This document shows positions 19,355 to 31,698 of a stretch of DNA of 64,000 nt, piece after piece. The position numbers and the translations under genes were made by a program. Each line of letters begins with the position of its first letter. The stretch's first letter is position 1. The stretch lies in contig NC_135152.1 in the NCBI RefSeq assembly GCF_050948215.1, positions 964,310-1,028,309 of the forward strand, given 5' to 3'. Under the pieces are notes generated by a model. The model worked only from the letters and a program-made list of their open reading frames with translations, had not been told where the DNA came from and searched no databases. Source of the stretch: Halictus rubicundus (lineage: Eukaryota; Arthropoda; Insecta; Hymenoptera; Halictidae).

Positions 19355-22300
19355 ATTGTAATAATGAAACATCATGCTGTTACGATAATTCGTCTGGTTT
19401 ACTTCATTTCGTTCTTGTGCACCATGATGATACTGTTCACCAAGTACCTCATCGTGATATTTCTTCAAGACATAGTGAGTTGTACATGTATAGTAAAACA
19501 AAATTAAAATATTATAATTAGCCAACATTTTTCGGGTTGATCCATTCATTCTGTTTTGATTTTGTCGATGAAAAATTGATGAAAACATGTTCAGGATTCA
19601 AACTGTGGAATTCGGTGCCTATTGTCTAACTGGCGACCGCTATTTCATACGGTTTTTGTCGCGTATGTCAACACGCGGCAAGAGCGCGTGTCGCCGTTGC
19701 TCGACACCGCGTAGCAACCGTTTCAATTCTCATTGGCCGAATTTCACAGCTTGAATCCTTCAAATTGAGACAAACAAGGTTCGTCCGATGTGCGAGCTCC
19801 AATCACGGTGCTCCATATTCGACGGTCTTTGTTATTTAAGGCATCTGCGTATGCCTTCTCGCTCTCTTAACGTTCTGAACGCTCATCAATCGCAAGGTAT
19901 CGCTCTAACACGCTTGCTCGTCTGTCCGCTCTCGTCTCGATAAGTGGAGATTCTCATCTCTCGCGCTCTGAGACTCTCGCGATTTCGCATTATTCGGTAG
20001 CAGTATTCTCGCGATCTCCCGCGCCGCGTTACGTGCACTCTGCTTCGCGCCAAGATTTCCGGCGTCCGCGTAGAAGATTTCCGTCTCGCGGCGGCACGCG
20101 TTTCGTGCCGCTCAAGATTTCCTCTTCGCGATCCGACGACAGAAGTTTGCACGCGCAAGATCTCCGTCCGTTCGTCGGCTCGCGACTCTCGTTCGCGCGT
20201 TCTCTCTCGCGCTCGCGAGTGCCTCGCACCTCGTGCGTCGTACAACCAGAAGCAACCGAGTGAATAAAGTGCAATTTTTCCGAAATGACAAAAGGTTTGA
20301 TTCTCCTGTCTCTCCTTGCCTCCTCGCGCGCTCATTTCTGACTGGTCCAGGCCCCCAGGCGACTCCGACCTTCGGTCGACGCCAAACAAAACATAACAGA
20401 AATGTTTGGCGAGGACAACGGAAAATGAAAATATTTCACAATGTTGCATACTTCGAATTTTTGTTCATTCTTTTAGTTGAAAAAATTGCTGGTTAACATA
20501 GCTCGATGTTATGGTTCGACGGACCAAGAAGAAATTCGGATTTTTGAAAAATTCGGCAACGACCAGAAACGTGAAGTCATCATTTTCATATGTAAGGTAT
20601 AGGATGTTATTTCACTTTCAGTGCTGTATATTCTTTGCTTGTTTTGCCAATTAGTCGAAAACAATTTAGACTGCCAAAGAATGTTATTTCTAAATTATTC
20701 CTCCTTTTATCCAAATTTCAAGGTGGTTAGTATTTTTTTTTTCGTTGAACATCCTATATGTTTTCTTCGAGATTCTTGTAAAGCATAAAAAGACGAAACC
20801 AAGGACTACAATGGCCATACTGTTTCGATCATTCAATCTCGAAATATTCATGTCTGAATAAACTAAATAAAACTAAAAACTTACTTTTCACGAATATCTC
20901 GAGATTGAATGACCGTAATGGTATGGTTATTATACTCGTTGGAATCGTCTTCTCATGCTCTACAAGACTATCGAAGAGAACACATTTACAAACATAAGAT
21001 TTCATTTGAACAAAATAGGAACAAAGTTCGGAGAGTTCGTCAAACAGAAAAATCATTAAGTCATGAACTATAATCATTTCAGGTCTCGCCGTTGTGACAG
21101 TGGTTACTTGTCAGTTAGCTTTACTGTCGCCGGCATTGTTGAACATAGTGGTACCGTTGAACTATTCCCGTTCAATACGTTTCATGCTAGTGATAGAGTT
21201 CAAACAAGGAGACGACAACTTCTTTCTAGTATATGTCTATTTCACTATTGCCTGCGTGACTTTGATGTTAATCATATCGACAAGCGACTGTATAATGAGC
21301 ATAATGTTGCATTACCATTCAGCAGTCTATGAAACAATAAGGTACTCAAAATTATCTCAGAACGTAAACTCGAAGAAAAGAAGACGTCGGAACTATTTCA
21401 TTATCGATTTATTTATTGTCAATTTGAGCAAATGAAAAAGACCCGTTTGAAAGGGATGGAGCTTTAAAATACTGAAAAATGCGAACGTACGGCAAACCGA
21501 TTATCAAAATTACACCGATGAAATTGCTATGCCTGTTTGCTAATTGTAGCATTAACCATTGGGTTGAAATAAATGTCTGCCTGTACAGTTACCGAACAAA
21601 CGTAGCGATCAACGAGTGGCTGAACCCAAAGAATGTAGCTTTCGAGAAAGATCATCGCCTGTATCAGCAAATTTTCGAAGTGATGGAACTCTATCAGAAC
21701 ATTCAGAGGTACTGCGATTGCTTAACGCTATTCGCAAATCTGGATCGAAGAGTAACGCAATTTTTACTGTTCAAGTGACTTTGAACGCATCATGCCGGTT
21801 ATAACGATGCCGTACTTCATTATTGTTATGATGTTGACTTTCTCTTTGTGCATTTATACATTCCAAGTAAGTACTTTGCTATTCTTCAAACAATTATATT
21901 TTCGCTCGCCTACTTACTGCTGAATGCTAAACAATTCTGCTGCAATTATAACAATCACTTATCGGTTCTATGAGTTTCACATTTCTTGATAAAAAAATTT
22001 CGATCCTGCCGCATGGATGCAACAGGTTATTTCTCTATTTTCTCACGTGATTACGTAGTGTGTGAATTTTATTTATTTATATGCGAGGTGCCTGAATTAA
22101 CTAGGATCACTTAAATATTTGGCATGTTTAGCGTTGTACAAAGAAGTTTAGTAAAGATAAAGTTATACATTCAGAATGTATCTTCTCAACTTTCTACGAG
22201 ATTTCAAGATTATGGGATCTTTTTTATAGGACACCCCGTATGTTCTCTTCGATATTCTTCTAGAGCATGCAAAGACGAGTCCGACGACTACCATCATCAT

Positions 22301-23694
22301 ACCATTACGGTCATTCAATCTCGAGATATTCGTGTCTGAAAGGTACAGGATTGATCCTTTCAGACACGAATATCTCGAGATTGGATGATCGTCATCGTAT
22401 GATGATGGTAGTCGTTGGATTCGTCTTTCTGTTCTGTACAAGAATATCGAACAGAACATATAGGGTGTCGTACGAAAAAATACCAACAACCTTGAAATAT
22501 CGTTAATATTCGGGGTTCTGGTTACAAATTATAAACTCGAAGAACTTAACAACAAACTCTCTTTGTATGACAGGCTGTCGAGCTTCTCCACACCATAGAA
22601 CATCTGAATATGTCTCTTGTAAGTGTGTTGACGGGCCTAGTCCAATTTGCCTACGCCTATCGAGAAAACAGTATGAGTCAGATGTATATTGACAATTCCT
22701 TGAACGTGTTCCACGAACTGTGAGTACACTTTCTCAGATCCTCTGGTCCGGTAGTCTGGAAATCTTCTGAAATATTTGTCGTCACCTCAGATGTCAAACC
22801 CCATGGTATAGATTGCCACTTAAGGTGCAAAAGTTGTTGCTTCTTGCATTACAAAGAACATCGAAGGGCTGTGTTCCTGTGTTGTGTGGCCTTTTTCTTC
22901 CGTCGAGAAAGGGTTTCGCTTGGGTAATACATTTGAATCCTTTTAACCTGAATAATAATTTAAAACACACTAATGGAGGTATTAATAAATTGACAAATAC
23001 ATTACTGGAAATATGCAGTTCCAGGAAAGTAATATCTCGAATTTATTACCATTCGTTTTATTTCCCTTGTTTAGGATTAAGCATAGAGGTAATTCCGTTC
23101 GAAGCATCGATGTCGAGCGATACGCCGCGCCCGTGTTTTTTTCGATTCCCGGTATCGCGCTCGTGACGCATGATCACGTGACTACCGAGGACCACCGTTA
23201 ATCGCTCGCATTACCTCGTCGATCTCAGATTCGTCCTACCAACCGACTGATTAACACGCTTTGTATCGCGCCCAGTTCTTGTAACTCTCTTTGTTTAACC
23301 ATTCGGGATCGACCATATTCTCGACTCGATTGCGCGCCCGCTTTAGTTCACGCGATTCCAAATTAATAAGTCACGGTTGTGCATCCACGTGCGAAGTCTC
23401 TATAATATTTCTTTCGATTCCCTCCTTCTGCTCGCGCTTCCCGCACCCATTCCCAATCCGGACTCCCTTCTGTGTTTGCCCCCGATCCTCTCGTTTTTTC
23501 CATACAGCCCACTCCTCACAATTTCGTTCCGGGGTCCCAAACATCCCTTTCTTTTTCTTTGTCATAGTGTATTTATAAATCACCCTGAGAGTTTGAACGT
23601 ACACTCTGTTTAAAACTATTAATTTCAGATGCTCAACACAGCTTTTTCGTACTTCACTGTGATGTACTCGCTCCGGTATAATTCTGAATCTTGA
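19355..23694 (+). CDS. Odorant receptor, exons 2-9 (exon 1 not found)
   Basis: Plus-strand exons: 19355-19474, 20477-20591, 21083-21341, 21589-21708, 21776-21866, 22574-22719, 22791-22923, 23629-23694, all GT-AG, phases consistent, 1050 bp (349 residues plus stop) without a break. Exon sizes match the minus-strand OR almost exactly (120,115,259,120,91,146,133 against 120,115,262,117,91,146,133), so the two are paralogues in head-to-head arrangement. Family motifs: VVPLNYSRS in the first extracellular-loop exon, SDFERI before the next helix, CQTPWYRLPLKVQKLLL, GLFLPSRKGFA, and SYFTVMYSLR near the end. An exon 1 of ~140 bp is expected upstream but not seen between 15.7 and 19.35 kb. The gene is either 5'-truncated (pseudogene) or its exon 1 has diverged. 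Confidence 0.85.
19623..20398 (+). mobile_element. LTR-like sequence in OR intron 2
   Basis: GC-rich block with TG...CA ends (TGTCTAAC to CATAACA), a TATTTAAGGC TATA-like box at ~19835 and a GAATAAAG poly(A) signal at ~20263, the order expected of a solo LTR in plus orientation. No target duplication could be confirmed, so the edges are uncertain. It sits between OR exons 2 and 3 and holds several chance open frames rich in Arg and Ser. Confidence 0.4.
20750..20990. mobile_element. Hairpin MITE in OR intron 3
   Basis: Inverted repeat with ATATTC and TCTCGAGATTGAATGA blocks around its centre; ends resemble ATCCTATATGTTTTCTTCGA. It is a diverged relative of the element at 22229-22469 in intron 6 of the same gene. 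Confidence 0.55.
22229..22469. mobile_element. Hairpin MITE in OR intron 6
   Basis: Almost the whole element folds on itself: left end GGACACCCCGTATGTTC, right end GAACATATAGGGTGTC. The centre has TCTCGAGATATTCGTGTCTG inverted at ~22319 and ~22356 around a short loop. The GGACACCC/GGGTGTC end type is common in insect mariner-like MITEs. Confidence 0.65.
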
Positions 23695-25889
23695 AATATA
23701 TCGAACTGGATAATGTAGAAACGAATTGCTTCCCGAAGAAGGACCTGCAAATGTTAGAATGGCTTAGTTAGTGTTGTGATGGCACTGTTACTGGTTAATG
23801 AGAATAAACAGAATGTGTATGTACCAAAATGTCCTCTTATTTCAAGAGATTAAATTTGACATTAATCAGTTTACTATTAAACCATTTTTTTTTTTTATTT
23901 CTGTTTCTTGCAATTGGGGCAATTTTTATTTTAGAAAAGGATTAATGATTTATTTTATTCGTCACTGTGTTGAAATTAAATCCTTCGTAATACGTTTTGT
24001 CTCATGCAGATTTTGGATGTTCTATAACAATTTTAACCACCGATGTTACTAAACTTACCCGCACAATTCGTTTGCAGCGATTTCAATAGAAAATTACAGT
24101 CCACGGTGTACGGTAAAGCCACGCAGCCATCTGCAACAAGCTATCAAACTTTGTATCTACAGAATATTTTGCCTCTGCATTATGGAATAACATTATCGTT
24201 TGAATGCATCTCGAATTCTTCATCCTTTATTGAACTAATTCAGCTCTACATCCAATAAATGCTATTTACCAATGTAACATCCCATTTAACAAACGAACAG
24301 TGTAAACACGGCACAAAGGACAATTTCTTTATAATGCACAACAGATTTAACCGGACTATAGTGGAAAGTAATTTTTTAAAAACGCTTTTTTAAAAGCGTC
24401 GACGATTTGCGAACAGTGTTACTCTTGCGTGCACATTTTTCAAACAACTTTGTTACCAGACTGCAGATTTTTATGGACAATAAAAAATTGCAGTAGTTGA
24501 AGCACACAGGAGCTACATAAACGTACATTTCCCTTTTAAAAAAACTTACTTTCATAAACTTATTGCAAGCCTGACTTATTTAAACCCAAAAATATTCGAA
24601 CATTAAATCTCGAATTCTGCAGAAATTGTTGATATTTAAACTGTCATAATTTCGTTGAAAATAATGGTTCAAAAATAAATCTAGGCTCATTTTGAAGCTT
24701 GAAACTTCTACTTTAATTAGTCGTTATTTATTTTTTCCTGGGACAATTTTGCACGAAGAGATAGATAAAAGACTGAAGGCACGTTTTCTCTCGAAAATGC
24801 TACCAATTGAAGCGTCTTCAAAAACATTAAAAAAATTTGTCGTGACTGAAAGAAGAAGAATTTAAAATTTAAATGAAAACAGTACAACAATACAAAATAT
24901 AGTGATCCATGCGGGCCGTAAAGAAATGTCTTCTTCCTTTGTATGCGTAAGTGATCGAGAGTGAAGACCTTCGACGTCCACCTGTTCACTGTGTCAGGAG
25001 GACGTATCGATTTTCTTTTGGCACGTTTCTCCAGTAACACGTTTCCCCATTCTTTAATGGGAAATTGCTATTCACCTTCCGAGGTATTATTTCGAAAGAT
25101 TTATGATTCTCGAAAAATTGTTGATATTTAAATTGTGATCATTTCGTAAAAACAAATAGAAGACTATTAGACTATTAGACTATTAGACTATTAGAAGACT
25201 AGATAGAAATTATCGCACTTTGAATACAGCGCCCTCTCAATAATTGTCCAAACCACGGTCCCGGCCAGGGACACTTATCGCGAAGAAACAGAAAAAAATA
25301 TCACCGGAATTATATCATATTTGGTATCATTTTAACTAGACAAATGCCACGAGCATGTTGGCGAACGCCCCATAAAAAATAATGTAAAATAAGGAAGTTT
25401 TGTTATTGGATTCACACCAACACGCCCGACTCGTATTATGTTTACACTGCTCGGCAACCGAGGCCTCTCGAGCTTCTCGGCCCCTCACAGGGTATACCCC
25501 GCGGTAGTGGGGATAGTTCTGGGACAATTAAAGTCAAGATCTTTTGGACATTTATCGCGAGGGCACTGTACAGGAAATTTTTCGGGAATCGGAGTATTTA
25601 GTGTTCGAATACCTCTGGGTTCCGCATAAATTTTGCATAAAAAATTGGCAAATAAACTAATGAACTATTCTATGCCCACTACAGGTAGTTTCGAAGCATG
25701 AAGTAGTTCAAGACCAAGAGTGTAAGGAGATTTTTTCATGGTCATCATTAATGCATCCTGTTTTCTACCCTTGCCATCGGAAAAATCCCGCTGGCCTTTG
25801 AATTTTCGAAATTATAGCTTATGCCAATCATTCCGCGGCGACCGTCGTGCGTCATCCTCTCCGTTGCACCGTCGACTCGAAAACGGGGG

Positions 25890-25960
25890 GTGAGCGCCCG
25901 TATAAAAACACCGGCAAATCGATCGCGTTGCAGTCGCCTCCTTGACATCGGGTCACGATG
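25890..25960 (+). promoter_or_regulatory. Candidate TATA-type core promoter
   Basis: CGTATAAAAACACC is followed about 30 bp later by a GCAGTCGCC initiator-like site and then by ATGATGG at 25958, in a locally GC-richer block. Spacing fits an arthropod TATA/Inr promoter. No convincing gene could be followed downstream, so it may belong to a mobile element. Confidence 0.25.
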
Positions 25961-27604
25961 ATGGTCGTCGACGTTGCTCCTGCTGACAGTGACCTTGCCG
26001 ATCACTTAGGTACTGTTCGGAACGCCTTCTTATAATGCTGGTCAACTGAAGATGAAGAATCTGTGAGCGACAACGAGGGACCCGATCAAAATGTTCTGTT
26101 TCGTTCAAACTGTCGTTCTCGTTTTGTTATCATCTAACTCGAAATTGCCTCGACTCGGACAGTGCCGGAAACGTCGGAGAAGTGAATCTTTTTACAAAAG
26201 TCAATCGAAAGAAGAAGTGCAGAACGCGGCTTTTGCGTTCAAGATTCTTTTTTTAATTGAAGAAGCGCAGGAAGCTTTTCTATTGGCCGCTTGGTTGTGC
26301 GGGGTTTCAAAAGTGCGAGGCAGTTAGGGGGAAGTTCTTCTGCCCTGTTAGTCGGTGACAAGAAAGTATTCAGTTTTAACATGACATTGTTGTTCACAAG
26401 AAAATAGTAGCCCCCTACACGATCTATGTCACAGCATGGACCTGAAGATTGGGCTTAGATCGAGACTTTACTGTAATTAACGTGCTAGGCATCTTCCCGA
26501 GATGCCCCAATTCCGTTGCGGTAACATCCCACGCTGAAGTGGTTGTTGCAGCCTGCTTGATACAATAAACAATGCATGTTTATAGCAGCTATGCGAACCT
26601 GCGCAAGAAAATCGAACAGGACTCTCGAGGACGGAAGATACCTAGAGGTGCAGGTGTTGCGCTGCAAAAGAATTTGGTAACAATATTTCGTTGCACTTTG
26701 TCGTCGTTCTAAAATGTTTTTTTTTCACTTTGTTTCTTCACATTTTTTTCACTGTCACCTTCGCCTCGTTGGCAACTTCTTGTACGCTCGTTTGCATGTG
26801 TTGTAAACTTGTGCTGCACTCCAACTTATCATTGGAACCTTAATAAAACGACTAGAAAAAATCTAGAAAGAATGGTAATTCAATTTGTTATACTCCAGGA
26901 AATTGTTGTAAATACCGTTAAAGAATGCAAAATACGAGAAGATTGTTTTGACTAAAAGCTGTTTCTCTCTGAAAGAATATAATATGCTCATGTTGTCTGC
27001 AGACGCAGCGATGGGCGAAGTGCCAGGGGCAATTTAATATTCGTAAGCGGAATGGTTTTTATAATGTGGCAACTGCTTTCGAGACGAAGCTAATGAGTGT
27101 CGTAATACATGCCGGTATCCATTGCATAAAAGATAAAAAATTTAGGCGGCCCCAGGGGGAGCGGTGGGGGGGGGCTGGCTAAAGTCAATCTCTACAAAGC
27201 TAACCTGCACCCGGAAAGTTCAGTTCGTGCTGCAAAACAATTATAGTAATTATGTATCAACAATTTCTCGAGAATGCAAAATTTAGTGTTGAAATAAATT
27301 TTGGACACACTGTATATGTGTGTATTAGTATATGTTCGAAATCACTGCAGGCGTTACCGAGAATCTCGGTAACGCAAACATCATTTCTCGTGCCATAGTT
27401 TTTGCGACCTAATCCGCAGGCGAGCGGCCTCGGTGCGACCGTGTCTCGGCGTTGACAATAGCCAGCTGATCGAGCACGGCGCCGAGACCGGGTGAACGCA
27501 CTCAGACGTAAACTTTGTGTTTACTTCTAAACGTTTACTTGTCGCGTGAGCCACCGTTCCCATAATCCAACATATCAAATCCGTCACCCACCGTCCTTGT
27601 TTCC

Positions 27605-28052
27605 TGTGCAGTAGCGGCCGTTAGGGCATTGCCCTCGTGCGCTAGCTAACGTTCGACACTGCCAAATCCTTTGTCATTTTCAAAAACCCCACTCCTTATT
27701 CCTTCCGACGCCGGTGGCCACGCATAGTATAAATAACCCGCGATAACCGCGAAACGACGTCTTTAGACACGCTCGATCGCTCGATCACAGTCTCGCTTTA
27801 CTTTCGTTTATTCGTGCGCTCCACGACACTTCACTCTCCCAAATCGTGCGCTTCACGATTTGCGCGTTACATCTCCGACTACTATCTATTCTCCGCTTTC
27901 TTGTACCTCTGCACTTCACCGCTATCTTGTATACTTTCCGCTTTATTCTTAATACATTATTTATTATTTCATACAGTCCACTATTATTCTCTACCTGTCT
28001 TTATCGCAACCTATACCTCTTTCCTTTCGCTATAGTTCCAAACAGTATAACA
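27605..28052 (+). mobile_element. LTR-like block
   Basis: TGTGCAGTAGC to AGTATAACA, with a TATA box (GTATAAATAACC) at ~27727 and a long pyrimidine-rich leader. No target duplication or retroviral genes, so this is only a pattern match to a solo LTR. Confidence 0.25.
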
Positions 28053-28381
28053 TAATTAAAATGCGTAGTTTTATGTGAAATAAAAATTGTCTGTATTAAT
28101 TGTGAGATGGCTTCACAGATATTTAGTTATTTTCGTAATAGTTTCAATGGTTAATAGAACAACAGTGTATATAAATTCTTTGGACGCTTTTACTGTCTTG
28201 TAATTGATTCACTGATTTTTGTATAAATGCATAAAATCCGCAGTTTAAACACAGTACGTGACCTCGAAACAATTCCCATATAAAACTATAAAAACATGTT
28301 TAATACATAAAACATTATCTATATTATGACATATCATATAAACTATTATGTATATTATGATATATAATATAAACTATTGTG

Positions 28382-30457
28382 TTGGAACGAAAGTTCGTAG
28401 CGTTTTTAAATTAAAATTCAAAGATAAATTAAGATATTTATTCATAGGTTTATCTAATAACATGATAGGTTGTAACCGTATCGATTACATATCGATCGGG
28501 CGGCGTGTCGCATGAGCGACGCGGACCCCCACCACGACGTTCCTGGTCATCCTGTCATCCTTCTCTTAATGAAGGATCGCAGGATCCCCCACTAATTAGC
28601 GTGCGCGCGCATCGATCCCCACGCGATACGGATCGAATGAGGTCGATGGGCGACGAAACTAAGACACTCTACGTCTGGGCGCGAGCTTGATCGGGTCCAT
28701 AATTTCGGGCTGTCCGGTACGCAGCGAGCCAGTCAAACCGACTCAGGAGCGATACGGTCAAACCGACCGCGTTCCGTCGTCTCGTGTTAACCTCAAACCG
28801 AGGAAGTGTCGTGCAAACTGCACGACACGGGCCTATAATCATACAGGCGGCGATCAACGGCCGTAGCTATTAATTCAATAATAACTACAACGAGACGAAG
28901 GCGACTGTATCGGTTCCGAGTCAAATTCTTGACAAAAGGAAGTTGATTTTCTCGCTCATTCCGGTATACGTCCGTGCGGAAATTCGCGATACATTTCGTA
29001 CAGAGTCAGTGCGGCTAACGTCTTTCCACCGATACCGGAAAGCCTCCGAACCCACTGAATAGTGACGACGGAGACGATCCTCAGGGTCGGCTGTCTGACC
29101 GACGCCTCGTACGTCTCGTCATTCGGGCACTTTTCCTGCGTGAGCAGCGAGTGCTCGTATGCTACGACGACTCACGTTCGTTCGGGAAATTCGCGATACG
29201 GTAATCAGAGTCAGTACGGTTAACGTCTTTCCACCGACACCGGATAGCCTCCGAACCCACTGAATAGTGACGACGGGGGCGATCCTCAGGGTCGGCTGTC
29301 TGACCGACGCCTCGTACGTGTCGTCATTCGGGCACCTTTCCTGAGTAATCAGCTTGTGCTCGTATGCTACGACGACTCACGTTCGTTCGGGAGAATCACG
29401 ACAAAAACGCGTAACATCCGGGACAGCGTGACGTGAGTAACGTACGATGAAATTATAAGAAAGGGACCCAGACGTGGAGCCAGAACAGGGCTCGTGTAAA
29501 TGCCTACGCGATGGCACGATTGTGTGAAGTCGCGATAGATTAGGCGCGACTTGCGAACGGCATAAATCTAGCGAACGTCACATAGCGGTTATTGTATATA
29601 CAACGAACACCAGAATATATCTTATTTCTACCTCCAACATCGTCTTCGAATAATTCAAGGTTAGTTAGAACCTCTCCGTCTTCCAGTGCCTGGAGGCACG
29701 AACCTTATCTTACTAGGGTCGTAACCGTCCCTATTTCTCTATCGGAAACTCAACATCGATACGTTTTTCCCTCGCACGCATTCCTCGTGAGGAGGCGACA
29801 GCGTGCGCGTGGTCTGCGTTCGTCCACGACCTAGCGAGGAGGCGCGGACGGTCGGGGACGGGTTCCGTATTGCCTAGTTCATTCCACCAACACCGGAGTG
29901 TACCCGAACCCACTGCATAGTGACGACGGGCCAGTCCTCAGGGTTGGCCGTGTGAGCAAAGGTCTTATACGAGTCGTCATTCGTGCATACTCCCCGAAAT
30001 CTCGGCTTTGTGTACGGGTGTTACGACGACCCCAGTCGTCCAGCGGAGTCGCGACGACAAGGATTGGGTGCGGTCAAGGTCGCTGCTCCATCACCGGAGA
30101 TCATTCTGACCCGCTGCAAATTGATCGCGAATGATCTCCTCAGGGTTGGCTGTGCGATCGTGGCCTTGCACGAGTCGGCATTCGTGTGCGCGTGCCGAGA
30201 AATCGGCAGCGTGTACGGGTGTTGCGACGGTCCTCGATACAGCGGGTGGATCGCTCGAACGCGTCGGGACGACTGCGTATAAAGACACGGCAGTAAGAAA
30301 AAGAAGGAGAAGAAAACGGTTACAAGGTTGTTTGGAAAATGGAAAAAAGTAATAGAAGAGAATGGAAAATATCTTATTGAATAAACCTATGAATAAATAT
30401 CTTAATTTTAATCTAAAAACGTTCTAATATAAATACTGATCTGACTTTTCGTTCCAA
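28382..30457. mobile_element. ~2-kb TIR-bounded element carrying GC-rich repeats
   Basis: Left end TTGGAACGAAAGT.CGTAGCG followed by TTTTTAAATTAAAATT and AAGATATTTATTCATAGGTTTAT. The right end has the inverse of these (ATAAACCTATGAATAAATATC at 30380 and GACTTTTCGTTCCAA at 30443-30457), with an extra ~17 bp. The ends look mariner-like. The interior contains no transposase; instead it holds repeats that are clearly GC-richer than the surroundings. I take it as a non-autonomous element that has captured foreign sequence. Confidence 0.5.
28960..30265. repeat. Diverged tandem repeats, period ~207 bp
   Basis: Two close copies start at 28978 and 29185 (AATTCGCGATAC, then CTTTCCACCGA.ACCGGA, then CCGAACCCACTGAATAGTGA, then GATCCTCAGGGTCGGCTGT). 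More distant copies occur at 29880-30080 and 30090-30265 (CCGAACCCACTGCATAG, CCTCAGGGTTGGC). Each unit contains CGTCATTCG and TACGACGA blocks. They fill most of the element at 28382-30457. Confidence 0.65.
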
Positions 30458-30549
30458 TATAAATACTGATCGAATTGAGTAACCTTCTTTTCGAAGTCGG
30501 TTCAATTACAAAGTTCGTCGCTGCGTCACCCATATATGGGTGACGGGTG

Positions 30550-30817
30550 CAGAGTTGGGCATTATTTAGATAAAAAATTATTTAAATAACGATTCGAATA
30601 AAAGATACTTTATCTTTATTCGTTATTCGAAGGTTCGAATAAAAAAAGTATCTTTATCCGACGAGTATCGGATAAATACTTTTATTCGACGAGAATTTAT
30701 CCGACGAATAAAGATAATTTTTTTTATTCGAAGCGGATTTATTCGAACTTCGAACAATTTTTTTCATCTTTTATCTGTATCTTTTATTCGAAGGCTTCGA
30801 ATAAATCTTCGAATAAC
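30550..30817. mobile_element. hAT-like MITE, copy 1
   Basis: Starts CAGAGTTGGGCATTATTTA, a hAT-type terminus, followed by TTATTCG-rich sequence with many self-complementary blocks (ATTCGAA). Shared with 42713-42934 and 51209-51470. The right terminus is not recognisable in any of the three copies. Confidence 0.55.
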
Positions 30818-31698
30818 TTTTGCCGAGCGCCGAGCATCAAAGACCCAGCGACAACAGACGACATACAATGTAAGCGGATGGAGAATCGCGCACGAATGAA
30901 AGTTTAAGAGCCCGGGATAGTCAAGTGACTTTTCAAGATTCGTTGGTCGGTATCTGCCATGCAGTTTCCTTTACAGAAATGGTATTACCTACAAATGTGT
31001 AGCTGACTGATGAACACGAGATGGAGCTATCGTCGTATTCTATTATGAATCAGAAAGGGAACTCGATTGACGTTGCAACACAAGAGGTGTGTGACGAGGA
31101 AGCTAGATTTTACTGCGTTGTCAGCTTTTAAAAGGGCAATGTTGCCGCATCATATTCATACAAACACCGTCGATGATCGCATGGATAGCGTTCGAGCTGG
31201 TTCGAGCGGTTTCTTTTCTTACTTTCGGATCTGTCGAAATTTGGAGGCTTATTCCTTCTTAATTTAAAATATGGAATTTTCAATTGTAAATAATTGTACG
31301 ATCATTTGAATATTCGTTAACTTGTTTAAAAATCTTAATTTTTTAAACGTTCTATATGAATATAACACAAATATATATATGTAAATGTACAGAAGAAAAG
31401 GATAGTTTTAAAAATTATGTTTTGTATATATTGTTAACAAATGGTAATACATTTTGAAGAGTATTATTTTCCGACGTGGAAATGAAAGGTATAAACAATC
31501 ACGGCATGATAATTGTTTCAATGTAGACAGACAGCAAACCAAAAAAAACCTGTCCGCAAAAATAAGAAATATAATAAAAAAACAAAAAACCCGACTGCGA
31601 AAAGAACTAAAAAGATAAGAAACAAAAAACTAATTTATTAAATAAAATATTGATAATAAATAAAACAAAAAATAAAATAGAAATACAAAGTATAAATT
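30818..31698. other. Intergenic, nothing recognised
   Basis: AT-rich, no supported gene or repeat boundary. Confidence 0.3.

Larger units (their letters stand above)
23695..28380. other. Long intergenic stretch, few features
   Basis: No protein-coding gene supported. Contents: an eight-base minisatellite (ACTATTAG, four units) at ~25166-25197; a dispersed repeat at 25430-25630 shared in inverted form with 18570-18660; a TATA box candidate at 25894-25905; an LTR-like block at about 27605-28052. A small Lys/Arg-rich open frame at 26091-26327 has a hydrophobic start but no other support. Confidence 0.4.

Noticed and set aside
19886..20496. Arg/Ser-rich proteins of 76-187 codons on both strands
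   Set aside because: They overlap on opposite strands inside an LTR-like GC-rich intron block between OR exons 2 and 3; no motif.
26091..26327. Secreted peptide gene with signal-like start
   Set aside because: Weak hydrophobic segment, no cleavage-like site, no splice or promoter link; left unannotated.
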